Source of the DNA: Mycobacterium lentiflavum
GTDB taxonomy: Bacteria > Actinomycetota > Actinomycetes > Mycobacteriales > Mycobacteriaceae
Reading direction: 5' to 3'
Length of the DNA stretch: 64,000 nucleotides
NCBI RefSeq assembly: GCF_022374895.2
Contig: NZ_CP092423.2
Coordinates: 5,642,001 to 5,706,000 of the forward strand
Below are positions 1-7,854 of this stretch, one piece after another. Numbering within the stretch: position 1 is the first letter of the stretch; the number at the start of each line of letters is the position of its first letter. The position numbers and the translations under genes are program-made. Under the pieces are notes generated by a model. That model was not told where the DNA came from, searched no databases, and was given only the letters and a program-made list of their open reading frames with translations.

Positions 1-2
1 GA

Positions 3-563
3 ACGTCCAAGGCTCAGGTCGAGATCTACGCCCGCGGCCTGCAGGACGCCGGCGCGCCGGTGAACATCACCTATCCCGGGATGGTCCTCGGGCCGCCGGT
101 CGGTGATCAATACGGGGAAGCCGGCCAAGGCGTGAAGTCGCTGCTGGACCTGCACGTCGTGCCCGGGCGAGGCGCGGCTTGGTTAATCGTCGATGCCCGC
201 GACGTGGCCGCGCTGCACGTGGCGCTGCTGGAACCCGGGCGCGGGCCGCGGCGCTATATGGCGGGCGGTCACCGCGTCTCCGTCGGCGAGCTGGCGAGGA
301 TGTTCGGCGAGGTGGCCGACACCCCGATGGTCGCCGTGCCGGTTCCCGACACCATAATCCGCGCCGCGGGAGCGGTTCTCGATGTCGCGACGCCATATCT
401 GCCGTTCAACACGCCGTTCACCGCGGCGGGGATGCAGTACTACACGCAAATGCCGGCATCGGATGACTCGCCCAGCGAAAAAGAGCTCGGCATCACCTAC
501 CGGGATCCGCGCGAAACGGTGGCCGACACCATCGATGCGCTGCGCAGCGCCGACAGCGGCTAG
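3..563 (+). CDS. NAD-dependent epimerase/dehydratase (atypical SDR), 5' truncated
   Basis: The reading frame is open from the first bases of the window and ends with TAG, so only the C-terminal part of the protein (about 186 codons) is present. It begins with TSKAQVE, where the SK pair fits the lysine end of the YxxxK catalytic motif of extended/atypical short-chain dehydrogenases. It continues through the substrate-binding part (NITYPGMVLGPP, then DARDVAALHVALLE), typical of NAD-dependent epimerase/dehydratase family proteins. The Rossmann N-terminus lies outside the window. A GTG at 60 would be an internal start and is not needed, because the frame runs upstream without a stop. The substrate cannot be told. 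Confidence 0.8.
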   Translation, partial: TSKAQVEIYARGLQDAGAPVNITYPGMVLGPPVGDQYGEAGQGVKSLLDLHVVPGRGAAWLIVDARDVAALHVALLEPGRGPRRYMAGGHRVSVGELARMFGEVADTPMVAVPVPDTIIRAAGAVLDVATPYLPFNTPFTAAGMQYYTQMPASDDSPSEKELGITYRDPRETVADTIDALRSADSG

Positions 564-604
564 CCGTCAACCCTAACCGCGGGGTTGCACGCCGGGAAGC
601 GTTG

Positions 605-991
605 CTAACCGGCGGGTTTGATCTCGAGGCCGACGTGGACCTTGTCGATGCCGCCGCGCACGATCGAGTGCACGTAGAACCACGGGGCGTGATACCAGTA
701 CCGCTTCAGCACGGCGTTGTAGACCCGCTGAGTCTCGGACTTGGGCAGCACCCGGGCGACCCCCTCGACCTCTTCGCTCTTGGGTTTGCCCAGGGCCCCG
801 CTCTTGGCGATGGTCACCCGTGGCGTGTTGTTGATCCGCTTGGTTTTCCAGGAGCCGTCGTCGGTGATGACGAGAAGCTTGTCGCCTTCGGGCACACCCC
901 AGATCGCCGTGGGCTTCGGACGACCGTCCTTGGTGAATGTCGTCAACAGCAGGTATTTGGACTTGATGACGTCCTGAAAGCTCACAGCCAC
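605..991 (-). CDS. PPOX-class F420-dependent oxidoreductase family protein
   Basis: This 128-aa protein is a single split-barrel flavin/deazaflavin-binding domain of the pyridoxamine 5'-phosphate oxidase-like fold. The N-terminal YLLLTTFTKDGRPKPTAIW segment and the following WKTKRINNTPRVTI strand pattern are typical of the PPOX class F420-dependent family (Rv2061-like, from memory). Members bind F420 or FMN and reduce unknown small molecules in the cytoplasm. The start is GTG with an AAGGAA Shine-Dalgarno about 6 nt upstream. It stands apart from its neighbours, with a repeat-bearing gap upstream. Substrate unknown. Confidence 0.8.
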   Translation of the reverse strand: MAVSFQDVIKSKYLLLTTFTKDGRPKPTAIWGVPEGDKLLVITDDGSWKTKRINNTPRVTIAKSGALGKPKSEEVEGVARVLPKSETQRVYNAVLKRYWYHAPWFYVHSIVRGGIDKVHVGLEIKPAG

Positions 992-1080
992 GGGTGTTCC
1001 TTAAGTTTATGAATTGTCTTGCACACCATTCCCCGATCACCAATTCCTTAATCATGGCCATCGTCATGACGCTGCAAAGT

Positions 1081-1147
1081 CCTCGACCGAGCGTGCAGCC
1101 AGCTTCACATTGGGCGTCGAGCGTGCGGCTAGCGTCACACTCGACGC
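1081..1147. repeat. degenerate direct repeat with inverted arms between PPOX and ALDH genes
   Basis: Two imperfect copies of a unit of about 33-36 bp lie in tandem. Each has the pattern GAGCGTGC-(A/G)GC-(C/T)AGC-(T/G)TCACA. The second copy is enclosed by the perfect 8-bp inverted arms GCGTCGAG (1114-1121) and CTCGACGC (1140-1147). It sits in the gap downstream of the aldehyde dehydrogenase and could fold as a hairpin in its mRNA. I believe similar units recur in mycobacterial intergenic DNA, but I cannot search for them here. Confidence 0.5.
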
Positions 1148-1154
1148 TCGTCGA

Positions 1155-2603
1155 TTAGCCGGCCGTCGAAATCGATTGGCTCACAGTGTAACTGTCGATT
1201 CCCTCGGTGCCGAGCTCGCGGCCGTATCCGCTGTTCTTGACGCCACCGAACGGCGCGGCCGGGTCCATGATGTAACCCTCGTTGACGCCGAAGGTACCGG
1301 ATCGAATCCGGGCCGCGACCCCGTACCCGCGTTCGACGTCGGTGGTGAACACCGATCCGGCCAGCCCGTATTCGGAGTCGTTGGCGATGCGAATCGCCTC
1401 ATCCTCGCCGCGGTAGGAGATGACCGTCAGGACCGGGCCGAAGATCTCCTCACGCGCAATCCGCATGTCGTTGCTCGCGTCGCTGAACAGCGTCGGGCGT
1501 ACATACCAACCGGTGTCCAGGCCGTCGGGCATGTCAGCGCCGCCGGTAACCAGCCGCGCCCCTTCGCTTTTGCCCGCTTCGATGTAACCGCGGACGCGCT
1601 CCTGCTGGCGCTGGGCCACCAGCGGACCGATCTGGGTGTTGGGATCGGCCGGGTCGCCGACGGTCATCGACGCCATCCCGGCGGCCAGCGCGTCGACGAA
1701 TTCGTCCTTGCGCTTCTCGGGCACCAGGATCCGGCTCAGTGCGTTGCAGACCTGGCCGCTGTTGGCCAGGCTGGCCATCTGAATGCCGGTCGCCGCGGTC
1801 GCGGGGTCCGCGTCGTCGAGCACAATGGCCGCCGACTTGCCACCCAGTTCCAGGCTCACCTGCTTCAGCCCTTCGGCGCAGGCAAGGGCCACCTGCCGGC
1901 CGGCCACCGTGGAGCCGGTGAACGAGACCTTGTCGACGCCCGGATGCCGCACCAGCAGCTCGCCGACGTCACGCCCCCCGGGCAGCACGTTGAACACACC
2001 GGGCGGAAGATCTGCTGCCGCAACCAGATCGGCGAGCAGCTGCGCATCAAGCGCCGACTCGGGCGCGGGCTTGAGCACCACCGAACAACCGGCCAGCAGC
2101 GCCGGTATCACCTTGGTGACGGTGAGGAATTGCGGCATGTTCCACGGCACCACCGCGGCGACGACGCCGACCGGAACCTTGCGGATCCGGATGTTCTTGC
2201 CGTAGAGCCCCGGCCGATCCTGGCACCATGGGTAGTCGGCGGCGAAGGTGCAGAACGCCGACATCATGGTCAGCGGTAGCCGGACCTGTGCCCTTTTGGC
2301 GAAGCTGATCGGGGCGCCGATCTCGGCCGAGATCAGTGCGGCCATATCGGCTCGCCGCTCGTTGTAGACGCCGGCCAGCCGGGTGATGGCCTCGATGCGC
2401 TCCGCCGGCGGCAGACGTGGCCACGGGCCGGTGTCGAAGGCGGCCCGGGCGGCCTCGACCGCGCGGTCGACGTCCGCGGGTCCGGCGCAAACCGCGTGGC
2501 CGATGACGGCCTCACTGTGCGGGGAGACCACCGAGATGGGATCCTGGCCCGAAGCAGGGGCCGCCCACTTCCCGTCGATGAAGAGTTGGTCCCTGTCGTA
2601 CAT
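1155..2603 (-). CDS. aldehyde dehydrogenase family protein
   Basis: This 482-aa NAD(P)-dependent aldehyde dehydrogenase has the family's usual length. The catalytic glutamate is in LELGGKS (about E252) and the nucleophilic cysteine in SGQVCNALSR (about C286). Their spacing of 34 residues is as expected. The cofactor-binding segment (VVPWNMPQ, KPAPESALDA, FTGSTVAG) and the EEIFGPVL motif are intact. I place the start at the ATG preceded by AAGGAG; a TTG one codon earlier is too close to that site. It follows an SDR gene by about 30 bp on the same strand, so the pair probably oxidises an alcohol to an aldehyde and then to an acid. Confidence 0.92.
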   Translation of the reverse strand: MYDRDQLFIDGKWAAPASGQDPISVVSPHSEAVIGHAVCAGPADVDRAVEAARAAFDTGPWPRLPPAERIEAITRLAGVYNERRADMAALISAEIGAPISFAKRAQVRLPLTMMSAFCTFAADYPWCQDRPGLYGKNIRIRKVPVGVVAAVVPWNMPQFLTVTKVIPALLAGCSVVLKPAPESALDAQLLADLVAAADLPPGVFNVLPGGRDVGELLVRHPGVDKVSFTGSTVAGRQVALACAEGLKQVSLELGGKSAAIVLDDADPATAATGIQMASLANSGQVCNALSRILVPEKRKDEFVDALAAGMASMTVGDPADPNTQIGPLVAQRQQERVRGYIEAGKSEGARLVTGGADMPDGLDTGWYVRPTLFSDASNDMRIAREEIFGPVLTVISYRGEDEAIRIANDSEYGLAGSVFTTDVERGYGVAARIRSGTFGVNEGYIMDPAAPFGGVKNSGYGRELGTEGIDSYTVSQSISTAG

Positions 2604-2634
2604 CAAACTCCTTGGATCTCTTGGGATCTGGCCG

Positions 2635-3357
2635 TCAGGTATTACGGCCGCCGTTCACGCCGAGAATCTGTCCGGTGATGTAGCCCGCTTCCTCGGAAGC
2701 GAAGAACGCGCACGCGGCGGCGATATCTTCGGGCCTGCCCACTCGTCGAACCGGGGTGCGGGCGATGTGGTCCTCCACCGTTCCGCCGAGTAGATGCCGG
2801 CTCTCGGCACTGCGCAGCATCGGGGTGTCCACGAATCCCGGCGGCACGGCATTGACGGTGATCCCGCTCGGCCCGTACTCGAGGGCCAGCGACTTGGTCA
2901 GCCCGTTGACCGCGGACTTCGCCGCCACGTAGTGGGCCATGAAAGGTTGACCGGAATGCGTGCTGGACGACGAGATGTTGATGATGCGCCCCCAGCCCGC
3001 CTCGACCATGTCGGGCAGCACGGACTGGATGGTGTTGAACACGCCGTTGAGGTTGACGTCGATCACCTTCGACCATTCCTCGAACGACATGCTCAAGAAC
3101 TTTTTGAAGCCTTCCATGCCGGCGGCGTTGATCAGCACCTGGATCGGGCCGAGCGCGTCGCGGATCGCCGACATCGCGGCGTCGACCTGCGCCCGATCGG
3201 TGACGTCGGCGACCTGGCCGAACCCGTCGTCGGTGGGAGACAGGTCGATGACGGCCACCTGAAATCCGTCTTTGCGCAACCTTTCGGCGCAGGCCCGGCC
3301 AATCCCCGAGGCACCGCCCGTCACAACCGCTGTCTTCGCGCTCAAGCCGTCATCCAC
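2635..3357 (-). CDS. SDR family NAD(P)-dependent oxidoreductase
   Basis: This is a classical short-chain dehydrogenase of about 240 aa. It has the TGGASGIG nucleotide-binding motif, the NAAG motif, the catalytic serine in NISSSS, and YVAAK. The start is uncertain. The longest frame begins at a TTG at 3378, but that codon lies inside a palindromic operator. The GTG at 3357 directly abuts an AGGAAGG site, and a TTG at 3345 lies 12 nt beyond it. I annotate from 3357 as a compromise. The gene is cotranscribed with the downstream aldehyde dehydrogenase, and the palindrome just upstream suggests control by the divergent TetR protein. Confidence 0.85.
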   Translation of the reverse strand: MDDGLSAKTAVVTGGASGIGRACAERLRKDGFQVAVIDLSPTDDGFGQVADVTDRAQVDAAMSAIRDALGPIQVLINAAGMEGFKKFLSMSFEEWSKVIDVNLNGVFNTIQSVLPDMVEAGWGRIINISSSSTHSGQPFMAHYVAAKSAVNGLTKSLALEYGPSGITVNAVPPGFVDTPMLRSAESRHLLGGTVEDHIARTPVRRVGRPEDIAAACAFFASEEAGYITGQILGVNGGRNT

Positions 3358-3362
3358 CCTTC

Positions 3363-3378
3363 CTGAGCGATCGCTCAA
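3363..3378. promoter_or_regulatory. palindromic operator upstream of the SDR/ALDH genes
   Basis: The bases CTGAGCGATCGCTCAA form a near-perfect palindrome of TTGAGCGATCGCTCAA, with one mismatch at the first base. A second copy, TTGAGCGATCGCCCAA, lies upstream of the P450 at 5564-5579. A TetR gene lies between the two. The size and symmetry fit a TetR-dimer site. Assignment to the TetR at 3595 is inference. Confidence 0.65.
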
Positions 3379-3594
3379 ACAGTCGGCTTCACATGCCTAT
3401 CACCCGCCGTCGATTACGGTCAAGCCTATGGACCGGCCTCTGTTTCGCTTCGCGGTGCGGGGCGGCTGCACTTGTTGTATTCGTTGATTCTGGTGTCCTA
3501 CACGGTCAACGCCTTCAAACAGAACCGCATCCCGGACTGCGGTGCCGCATTTTTCGACATGGTCGCCGAACCCGCTGTGTGATATCACCAGACT

Positions 3595-4212
3595 GTGACT
3601 GCATCCGAGCGACCGAAGGCGCGCGACTCCACGACGCGCGACATGTTGGTCGCCGCGACGAGTCAGATCATGGTCGAGGAGGGTTATGCCGCGGCGACGT
3701 CGCGTCGGGTGGCCGCCAAGGCCGGCGTCAAACCGGCCTTGGTGCACTACTACTTCCCCACGATGGACGAACTGTATCTGGCCGTCTTCCGCAGCGGTGC
3801 CGCCGTTTACCTAGAACGGCAGCAGGCGGCGCTGTCATCCGACCGTCCGCTGCACGCCTTCTGGGAAACACTGATCGCACCCAAGGACACCCGGCTGCTG
3901 CTGGAATTCATGGGACTTGCCAACCACCGCAAGGAGATTCGCGCTGAGATCGCGGCATGGTCGGACCGGTGGCGCGAGCAACAAATCACCGCGCTGAACT
4001 TCATCATCCGCCAACATGACATCGACACCGAGGAGTTCCCGCCGGCGGCCATCGCGGTCTTCATCGCCTCAATCGGCCGCACCCTGATCCTGGAAGAGGG
4101 GCTGGGTTCCTCCGGGGGCCACGCCGCGGCCATCGCGCTGGTGAACCGACTGCTGGACCGATTCGAGATGCCGGAACCCAAGACCCGCCGGGATCGCGAC
4201 ACGCAGGGCTGA
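3595..4212 (+). CDS. TetR/AcrR family transcriptional regulator
   Basis: This 205-aa regulator has an N-terminal helix-turn-helix at about residues 15-60 (VAAKAGVKPALVHYYF is the recognition part). A helical ligand-binding domain follows, with no recognisable ligand signature. The start is a GTG. A 10-bp palindrome, GTGATATCAC, lies at 3579-3588 just before it and may be autoregulatory. The gene is divergent from the SDR/ALDH pair and convergent with the P450, and near-identical palindromes occur upstream of both targets. It is therefore the likely local repressor of the oxidation genes. The interval 3379-3594 also holds a short coding-like stretch, described under findings. Confidence 0.9.
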   Translation: MTASERPKARDSTTRDMLVAATSQIMVEEGYAAATSRRVAAKAGVKPALVHYYFPTMDELYLAVFRSGAAVYLERQQAALSSDRPLHAFWETLIAPKDTRLLLEFMGLANHRKEIRAEIAAWSDRWREQQITALNFIIRQHDIDTEEFPPAAIAVFIASIGRTLILEEGLGSSGGHAAAIALVNRLLDRFEMPEPKTRRDRDTQG

Positions 4213-4263
4213 GTCACGCCCTCGACTGTGCTGGCCGGGTAGGCGCAGGCTGCCGCGCCGAGG

Positions 4264-5466
4264 CTACGGCAGCACGACCCGTAGTCGCTCCCAGCCGCGC
4301 ACCGTCGAGGTCGAGGCGAGTTGTGCGGTGTCGTAATCGATATCCCATTCCGGCCAGCGGTTGAGGATCTCGTCGAGCGCAACACGACCCTCCAGTCGCG
4401 CCAGGTTCGCGCCCAGGCAGTAGTGCACACCTTTTCCGAAGGTGATGTGCGCGATGTTGTCGCGATGAATGTTGAAGCTGTCCGGATCGGTGTAGCGGCG
4501 GGGGTCACGGTTGGCGGCGCCGAACAGCAGCAACATCGCGCTGCCCGCCGGAACCGTCTTCCCGTAGCACTCGAAATCCTTTGCCATCCAACGTGCTACG
4601 TGCGGCCCCGTGGGTTCGAAGCGTAATGTCTCGTCGACGGTGCGGTTCAGCAGTGAGCGGTCCCGGTGGATTTCCCGGCGCTGGTCCGGGTTTTCGGCGA
4701 GCACCTTGGCCAGCCAGCCAATCAGCCGTCCCGTGGTCTCGTTGCCCGCACCGGCCACCACCTGGGTGTAGTGCAGGACCTCCTTGCGGGTCAGCTTTCG
4801 ATGCACTCCGTCTTCGTCGTCGAACTCGACGTTGAGCAGCGTGGTCATTAGGTCGTCGGACGGGTTCTTCGATCGCCATTCGACATAGTCGGCGTAGATG
4901 CGGCCATCGGCGATGGAATCGGCGTCAGCGACCCTGAGCGGCGCACCCGGCTTGGTGCGCAAATTGGCGTCGTTGGCGTCGCGAACCGAAACCTGTTCGG
5001 ACTCAGGAATTCCCAACAACATCCCGATCACTCGCATGGGCATCATTGACGCAAGCTCGGCAATGATGTCGAATCCCGACGACCCGACGAGCGGTTCCAG
5101 GCAGCGCACGCAGTAGCGCCGGATCTGGTCTTCGATTTCGGCCATCCGGCGCGGCGTGAACACCCGCGACATCAGCCCGCGCAGCATCGTATGCTCGGGC
5201 GGGTCCTGGAACATCATCACGCCGCGGGGCATGTCGAACTTCGACTGCACCAGTTCGAGGATGTCGCTGCGACGGCTGGAGAACGTCTGCCAGTTGGCCA
5301 GTCCATGCTCAACGTCGGAATGCCTTGATAGCGCCCAGAAGTCGTATTGTTCGTTGTAATAAAGCGGGGCCTCTTCGCGCAGTCGCGCGTACGTCGGGTA
5401 CGGGTCGGTGTTGATGCCGACGTCGTAGGGATCGTAGTAGGCCTCGGTGTCGTTGGTGACAGTCAT
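4264..5466 (-). CDS. cytochrome P450
   Basis: This is a 400-aa soluble bacterial P450. It has the I-helix oxygen-activation motif AGAGNETTG, the K-helix ETLR (ExxR), and the heme-ligand loop FGKGVHYCLG with the axial cysteine at about residue 350. It needs ferredoxin/ferredoxin reductase partners, which are not in the window. The start is ATG with AAGGGAAAA upstream. An abortive SDR reading frame and a palindromic operator precede it, so the P450 probably belongs to the same regulon as the SDR and aldehyde dehydrogenase genes. Substrate unknown; a hydrophobic lipid or sterol-type substrate is plausible for mycobacterial P450s. Confidence 0.94.
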   Translation of the reverse strand: MTVTNDTEAYYDPYDVGINTDPYPTYARLREEAPLYYNEQYDFWALSRHSDVEHGLANWQTFSSRRSDILELVQSKFDMPRGVMMFQDPPEHTMLRGLMSRVFTPRRMAEIEDQIRRYCVRCLEPLVGSSGFDIIAELASMMPMRVIGMLLGIPESEQVSVRDANDANLRTKPGAPLRVADADSIADGRIYADYVEWRSKNPSDDLMTTLLNVEFDDEDGVHRKLTRKEVLHYTQVVAGAGNETTGRLIGWLAKVLAENPDQRREIHRDRSLLNRTVDETLRFEPTGPHVARWMAKDFECYGKTVPAGSAMLLLFGAANRDPRRYTDPDSFNIHRDNIAHITFGKGVHYCLGANLARLEGRVALDEILNRWPEWDIDYDTAQLASTSTVRGWERLRVVLP

Positions 5467-5478
5467 CGATGTTTTCCC

Positions 5479-5541
5479 TTACGTCAGGCAGCGGCGCGCC
5501 GCACCCTTAACGAACGCGACCTTGCCGTCCATCCGACTCAT
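5479..5541 (-). pseudogene. 20-codon remnant of an SDR gene N-terminus
   Basis: The reading frame MSRMDGKVAFVKGAARRCLT then stops with TAA. It matches the start of an SDR of the mycofactocin-associated type (usual pattern: MSRLDGKVAFITGAARGQG). The Rossmann glycine motif is lost at the break. It keeps an excellent ribosome site, GGAGG followed by 5 nt and ATG, and sits between the palindromic operator and the P450 start. Most likely it is what remains after an internal deletion of an SDR gene that led this operon. It could still be translated and act as a leader for the P450. Confidence 0.6.
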
Positions 5542-5563
5542 CGCAACCTCCACCGAGTCCCTT

Positions 5564-5579
5564 TTGAGCGATCGCCCAA
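5564..5579. promoter_or_regulatory. second copy of the palindromic operator, upstream of P450
   Basis: TTGAGCGATCGCCCAA is the same 16-bp palindrome as at 3363-3378, with a single mismatch in the right arm. It lies about 23 bp upstream of the SDR remnant start and about 100 bp upstream of the P450. Two copies bracketing a TetR gene support a local regulon. Confidence 0.65.
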
Positions 5580-6164
5580 AAATTGACGCAGGCCATGTCT
5601 AACAGCCCCCGGAGGAGGTCGTCAAGGGTTCTGCGAAGCGTCGATCAGCGGGGCGCAGCCGCACGGGCATGCACAACGGGTGCGGTGTCTCGAGCGTGTC
5701 GGGAGCGAGTCGCGATCGCGGTCGCGCCCTCGAACAGCGCACCACCGGCTGCCGGACCGCGGCGCGGTGAGCTCCGGTCCGCACGACGATGGACCCCCAC
5801 GTAAGCCGGTCGGCCGCCGCATCCTCGCCTGAACCGTGAAGTTTGAGCACCCGGGTGTGAAAAATCCGTTAAGAACGTGGCACGCCAGCCCGGCAGACCT
5901 CAAATTTGGAAGCATGACGCCGTCCGAGCCGCATCCGTCGCTCTGGCACGGATTGAGGCCCGCACGTCGATCGCGCCATCGGGCCCGGAGCCGCGGCTGC
6001 CGTGCGGCGCTTCCCGGCGTCGACTGGTCCACGCCGCTACGGCGCGGTCTCGGGCACCGCGAAACCACCGCTGACCTGCCGGCCCGCGACTGTGACTGGT
6101 CTCACCGGCCGCACCGCCTCGGTTCCGTCACAATGGTGGTCAACGCTGCGAGGGGGGAATAGGC
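5580..6164. other. 585-bp gap with no supported gene
   Basis: Several open frames cross this stretch on both strands, but they are rich in Arg/Ser/Pro, have no ribosome sites at sensible starts and match no family I recognise. The last 20 bases carry an AGGGGGGA-type ribosome site that serves the gene at 6165. I see no RNA gene. Confidence 0.5.
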
Positions 6165-7073
6165 ATGTCGGACATGGCTGTTGACCCAAACGATGACCAT
6201 TGGCCGCCGGTCGTGAGCCGCAACCACGAAGGTGCGACCGCCGTGCTTCGCATTGAGAACCGCCGGACCGCGTGGAGCTCGCGGGTGCTGTCGGTAGCGG
6301 CGTGGTTGCCGGTCACCATCGGGTACGCCGCCATGCTGCTTGGGGTGTCTTTGCTGTTCAGGGCGCTCGGTCCGCATGTGCACGACGTCGCGGTGCGGGA
6401 GATGAGCACCAATTTGCACAATCTGGCGCACGGCCAAATCGTCACGTTGGTCGGCAGCGCGTTCGTCAGCGACGGCGGCCATGTACTGCTATGGCTGCCG
6501 GGCCTGGTGTGCCTGCTGGCTTTGGGCGAACTGATCTGGCGCAGTAAGGGTTTGATCATCGCATTCGCACTCGGTCATATCGGCGCCACGTTGGTCGTAG
6601 CCGTCTGGCTCACCACGGCGCTGACCGCAGGCTGGCTGCCGATGTCCTTGGCGCGCGCCACTGATGTGGGGATGAGCTACGGTGCCGTGTGCGTCCTGGG
6701 CGCGCTCACGGCGTCGATACCGTCGCGCTGGCGGCCGATGTGGATCGGATGGTGGATGGGCAACGCCGTCGCCGCGGCGTTGAGCGCAGACTTCACCGCG
6801 GTTGGTCACGTTGTTGCGCTCTTGCTGGGTATCACTGTGTCCTTCCGACTGCGCTCCATCGTCCGCTGGACCGTCGTGCACTCCGCGTTGCTCGTCGTCG
6901 GCTCCGCGTTCGGGTACATGGTGCTGTGTGGACCGGCCGGGCCGGCACCGACCGCCGGCGTGGCGGGTGCCCTGATCGCGCTCGTCGCCGCCTGGATATT
7001 GCGGTCGCGCGACGGCGCACCGCGCGCAGTGGCCGGCCAGCCGGGATTTGTGCCGCAGCCGGCACAGTCGTAG
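6165..7073 (+). CDS. rhomboid-like integral membrane protein
   Basis: This 302-aa protein has about six or seven hydrophobic helices. It starts at ATG with a strong G-rich ribosome site. The segments DGGHVLLWLPGLVCLL, TDVGMSYGAVCVLGAL and TAVGHVVALLLG fit the actinobacterial rhomboid-like family. A serine in GMSYG and a histidine in VGHVV sit where a rhomboid catalytic pair would be. The motif is not the canonical GxSG, so protease activity is uncertain. It acts in the plasma membrane. No operon partner is evident. Confidence 0.72.
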   Translation: MSDMAVDPNDDHWPPVVSRNHEGATAVLRIENRRTAWSSRVLSVAAWLPVTIGYAAMLLGVSLLFRALGPHVHDVAVREMSTNLHNLAHGQIVTLVGSAFVSDGGHVLLWLPGLVCLLALGELIWRSKGLIIAFALGHIGATLVVAVWLTTALTAGWLPMSLARATDVGMSYGAVCVLGALTASIPSRWRPMWIGWWMGNAVAAALSADFTAVGHVVALLLGITVSFRLRSIVRWTVVHSALLVVGSAFGYMVLCGPAGPAPTAGVAGALIALVAAWILRSRDGAPRAVAGQPGFVPQPAQS

Positions 7074-7338
7074 TCGACTCGCCCGGGATCACATCGCATT
7101 CGGTTCAACCCACGCAAGCCGGGAGCGAATTCGCAGCGTCACGTTTCCTAAACCGGCCGGCGAACGCATATCGAATTCTTGCGAATTCAGTGCTGCCGTT
7201 TGCGCCGACGCCGGCATTTCCTTTGTTGAATTTGATCGGACCAGGCGGCGCGAATATGCAACAGTCCACGCAATGTGCTCCCAGTCGAGCCCCATCCGTT
7301 CGAAAATCCGCGTGCGACAATAACTTTCACCCCGGGCG

Positions 7339-7344
7339 TACAGT
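7339..7344 (+). promoter_or_regulatory. -10 element TACAGT of a probable leaderless promoter
   Basis: TACAGT fits the mycobacterial TANNNT -10 consensus and ends 7 nt before the ATG at 7352. No Shine-Dalgarno lies between. This is the arrangement expected for a leaderless transcript. Confidence 0.45.
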
Positions 7345-7351
7345 CGAACGC

Positions 7352-7558
7352 ATGAGAGAGTCGATCCAGCGGGGCCTCAACTGGCTGGCCACCCCTCGTC
7401 ACCTGGAGCCCCACCTGGACATGCAGACCCGGCCGATCGGTCGGACGCCGCTGGAAATGGAGATCGTCTACTGCACGATCTCGAGCGGCAGCGCAGCGCT
7501 GAAGTTCCCGTTGACGTTGTTGATCCTGCCGGCCGGGGCCTCGCCGGTCAGGAACTAG
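7352..7558 (+). CDS. small hypothetical protein (68 aa), probably leaderless
   Basis: This 68-codon frame starts at ATG, 7 nt after a TACAGT -10 element. It encodes a protein with an amphipathic start (MRESIQRGLNWLATPRHLEPHL) and a C-terminal hydrophobic stretch (ALKFPLTLLILPAGASP). The composition is protein-like and unlike the Arg-rich shadow frames around it. I do not recognise a family. Its last codons (PVRN then stop) are covered by a 15-bp tandem duplication, and it converges with the small lipoprotein gene. It could instead be non-coding DNA. Confidence 0.45.
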   Translation: MRESIQRGLNWLATPRHLEPHLDMQTRPIGRTPLEMEIVYCTISSGSAALKFPLTLLILPAGASPVRN

Positions 7559-7572
7559 CCGGTCAGGAACTA
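7543..7572. repeat. 15-bp perfect tandem duplication
   Basis: GCCGGTCAGGAACTA occurs twice in direct succession (7543-7557 and 7558-7572). The copies cover the C-terminus and stop codon of the 68-aa frame and the stop codon of the converging lipoprotein gene, so each strand keeps an intact end. It looks like recent replication slippage. Confidence 0.9.
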
Positions 7573-7689
7573 GGCAGTGCAGGTGTAGGGACTGCAGTCG
7601 ATCGTGAGCGGCGTTGTGCATCCGGCGGTCGCGGTGGCGGCGGCCGCGAGAATCGCCGCGATAATGAGCTTGCTCCTCAGGCCAGGCAT
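7570..7689 (-). CDS. small secreted lipoprotein-like peptide (39 aa)
   Basis: The 39-aa frame begins MPGLRSKLIIAAILAAAATA and ends with a short Cys-rich tail (CTTPLTIDCSPYTCTA). It has a classical signal peptide: positive n-region, Ala-rich h-region, and a lipobox-like TAGC before the first cysteine. The start ATG is preceded by AAGGACGGAG. After cleavage only about 16 residues with three cysteines would remain. Two of these could form a disulfide while the first carries lipid. Similar tiny secreted peptides are common in mycobacteria but often go unannotated. Function unknown. Confidence 0.6.
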   Translation of the reverse strand: MPGLRSKLIIAAILAAAATATAGCTTPLTIDCSPYTCTA

Positions 7690-7854
7690 GGCCACTCCGT
7701 CCTTCAGGCCCCCGGCCGTTGTCGGCTCGCTCGCAGTAATTCCCCTCCGCGGCGAAACGCGATGATTTAGCTGTCAGAATGCCAGAATATGCCCCGCACG
7801 GGGCTGATGAATGCAGAAATCGATCTGGATGTGCAACCCGGCGAACAATGTCAT

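Noticed and set aside
1014..2279. 421-aa plus-strand open frame
   Set aside because: Antisense shadow of the aldehyde dehydrogenase, which has all catalytic residues.
5583..6162. several frames in the 5.6-6.2 kb gap
   Set aside because: Composition is Arg/Ser/Pro-biased, there are no ribosome sites and no homology is recognisable.
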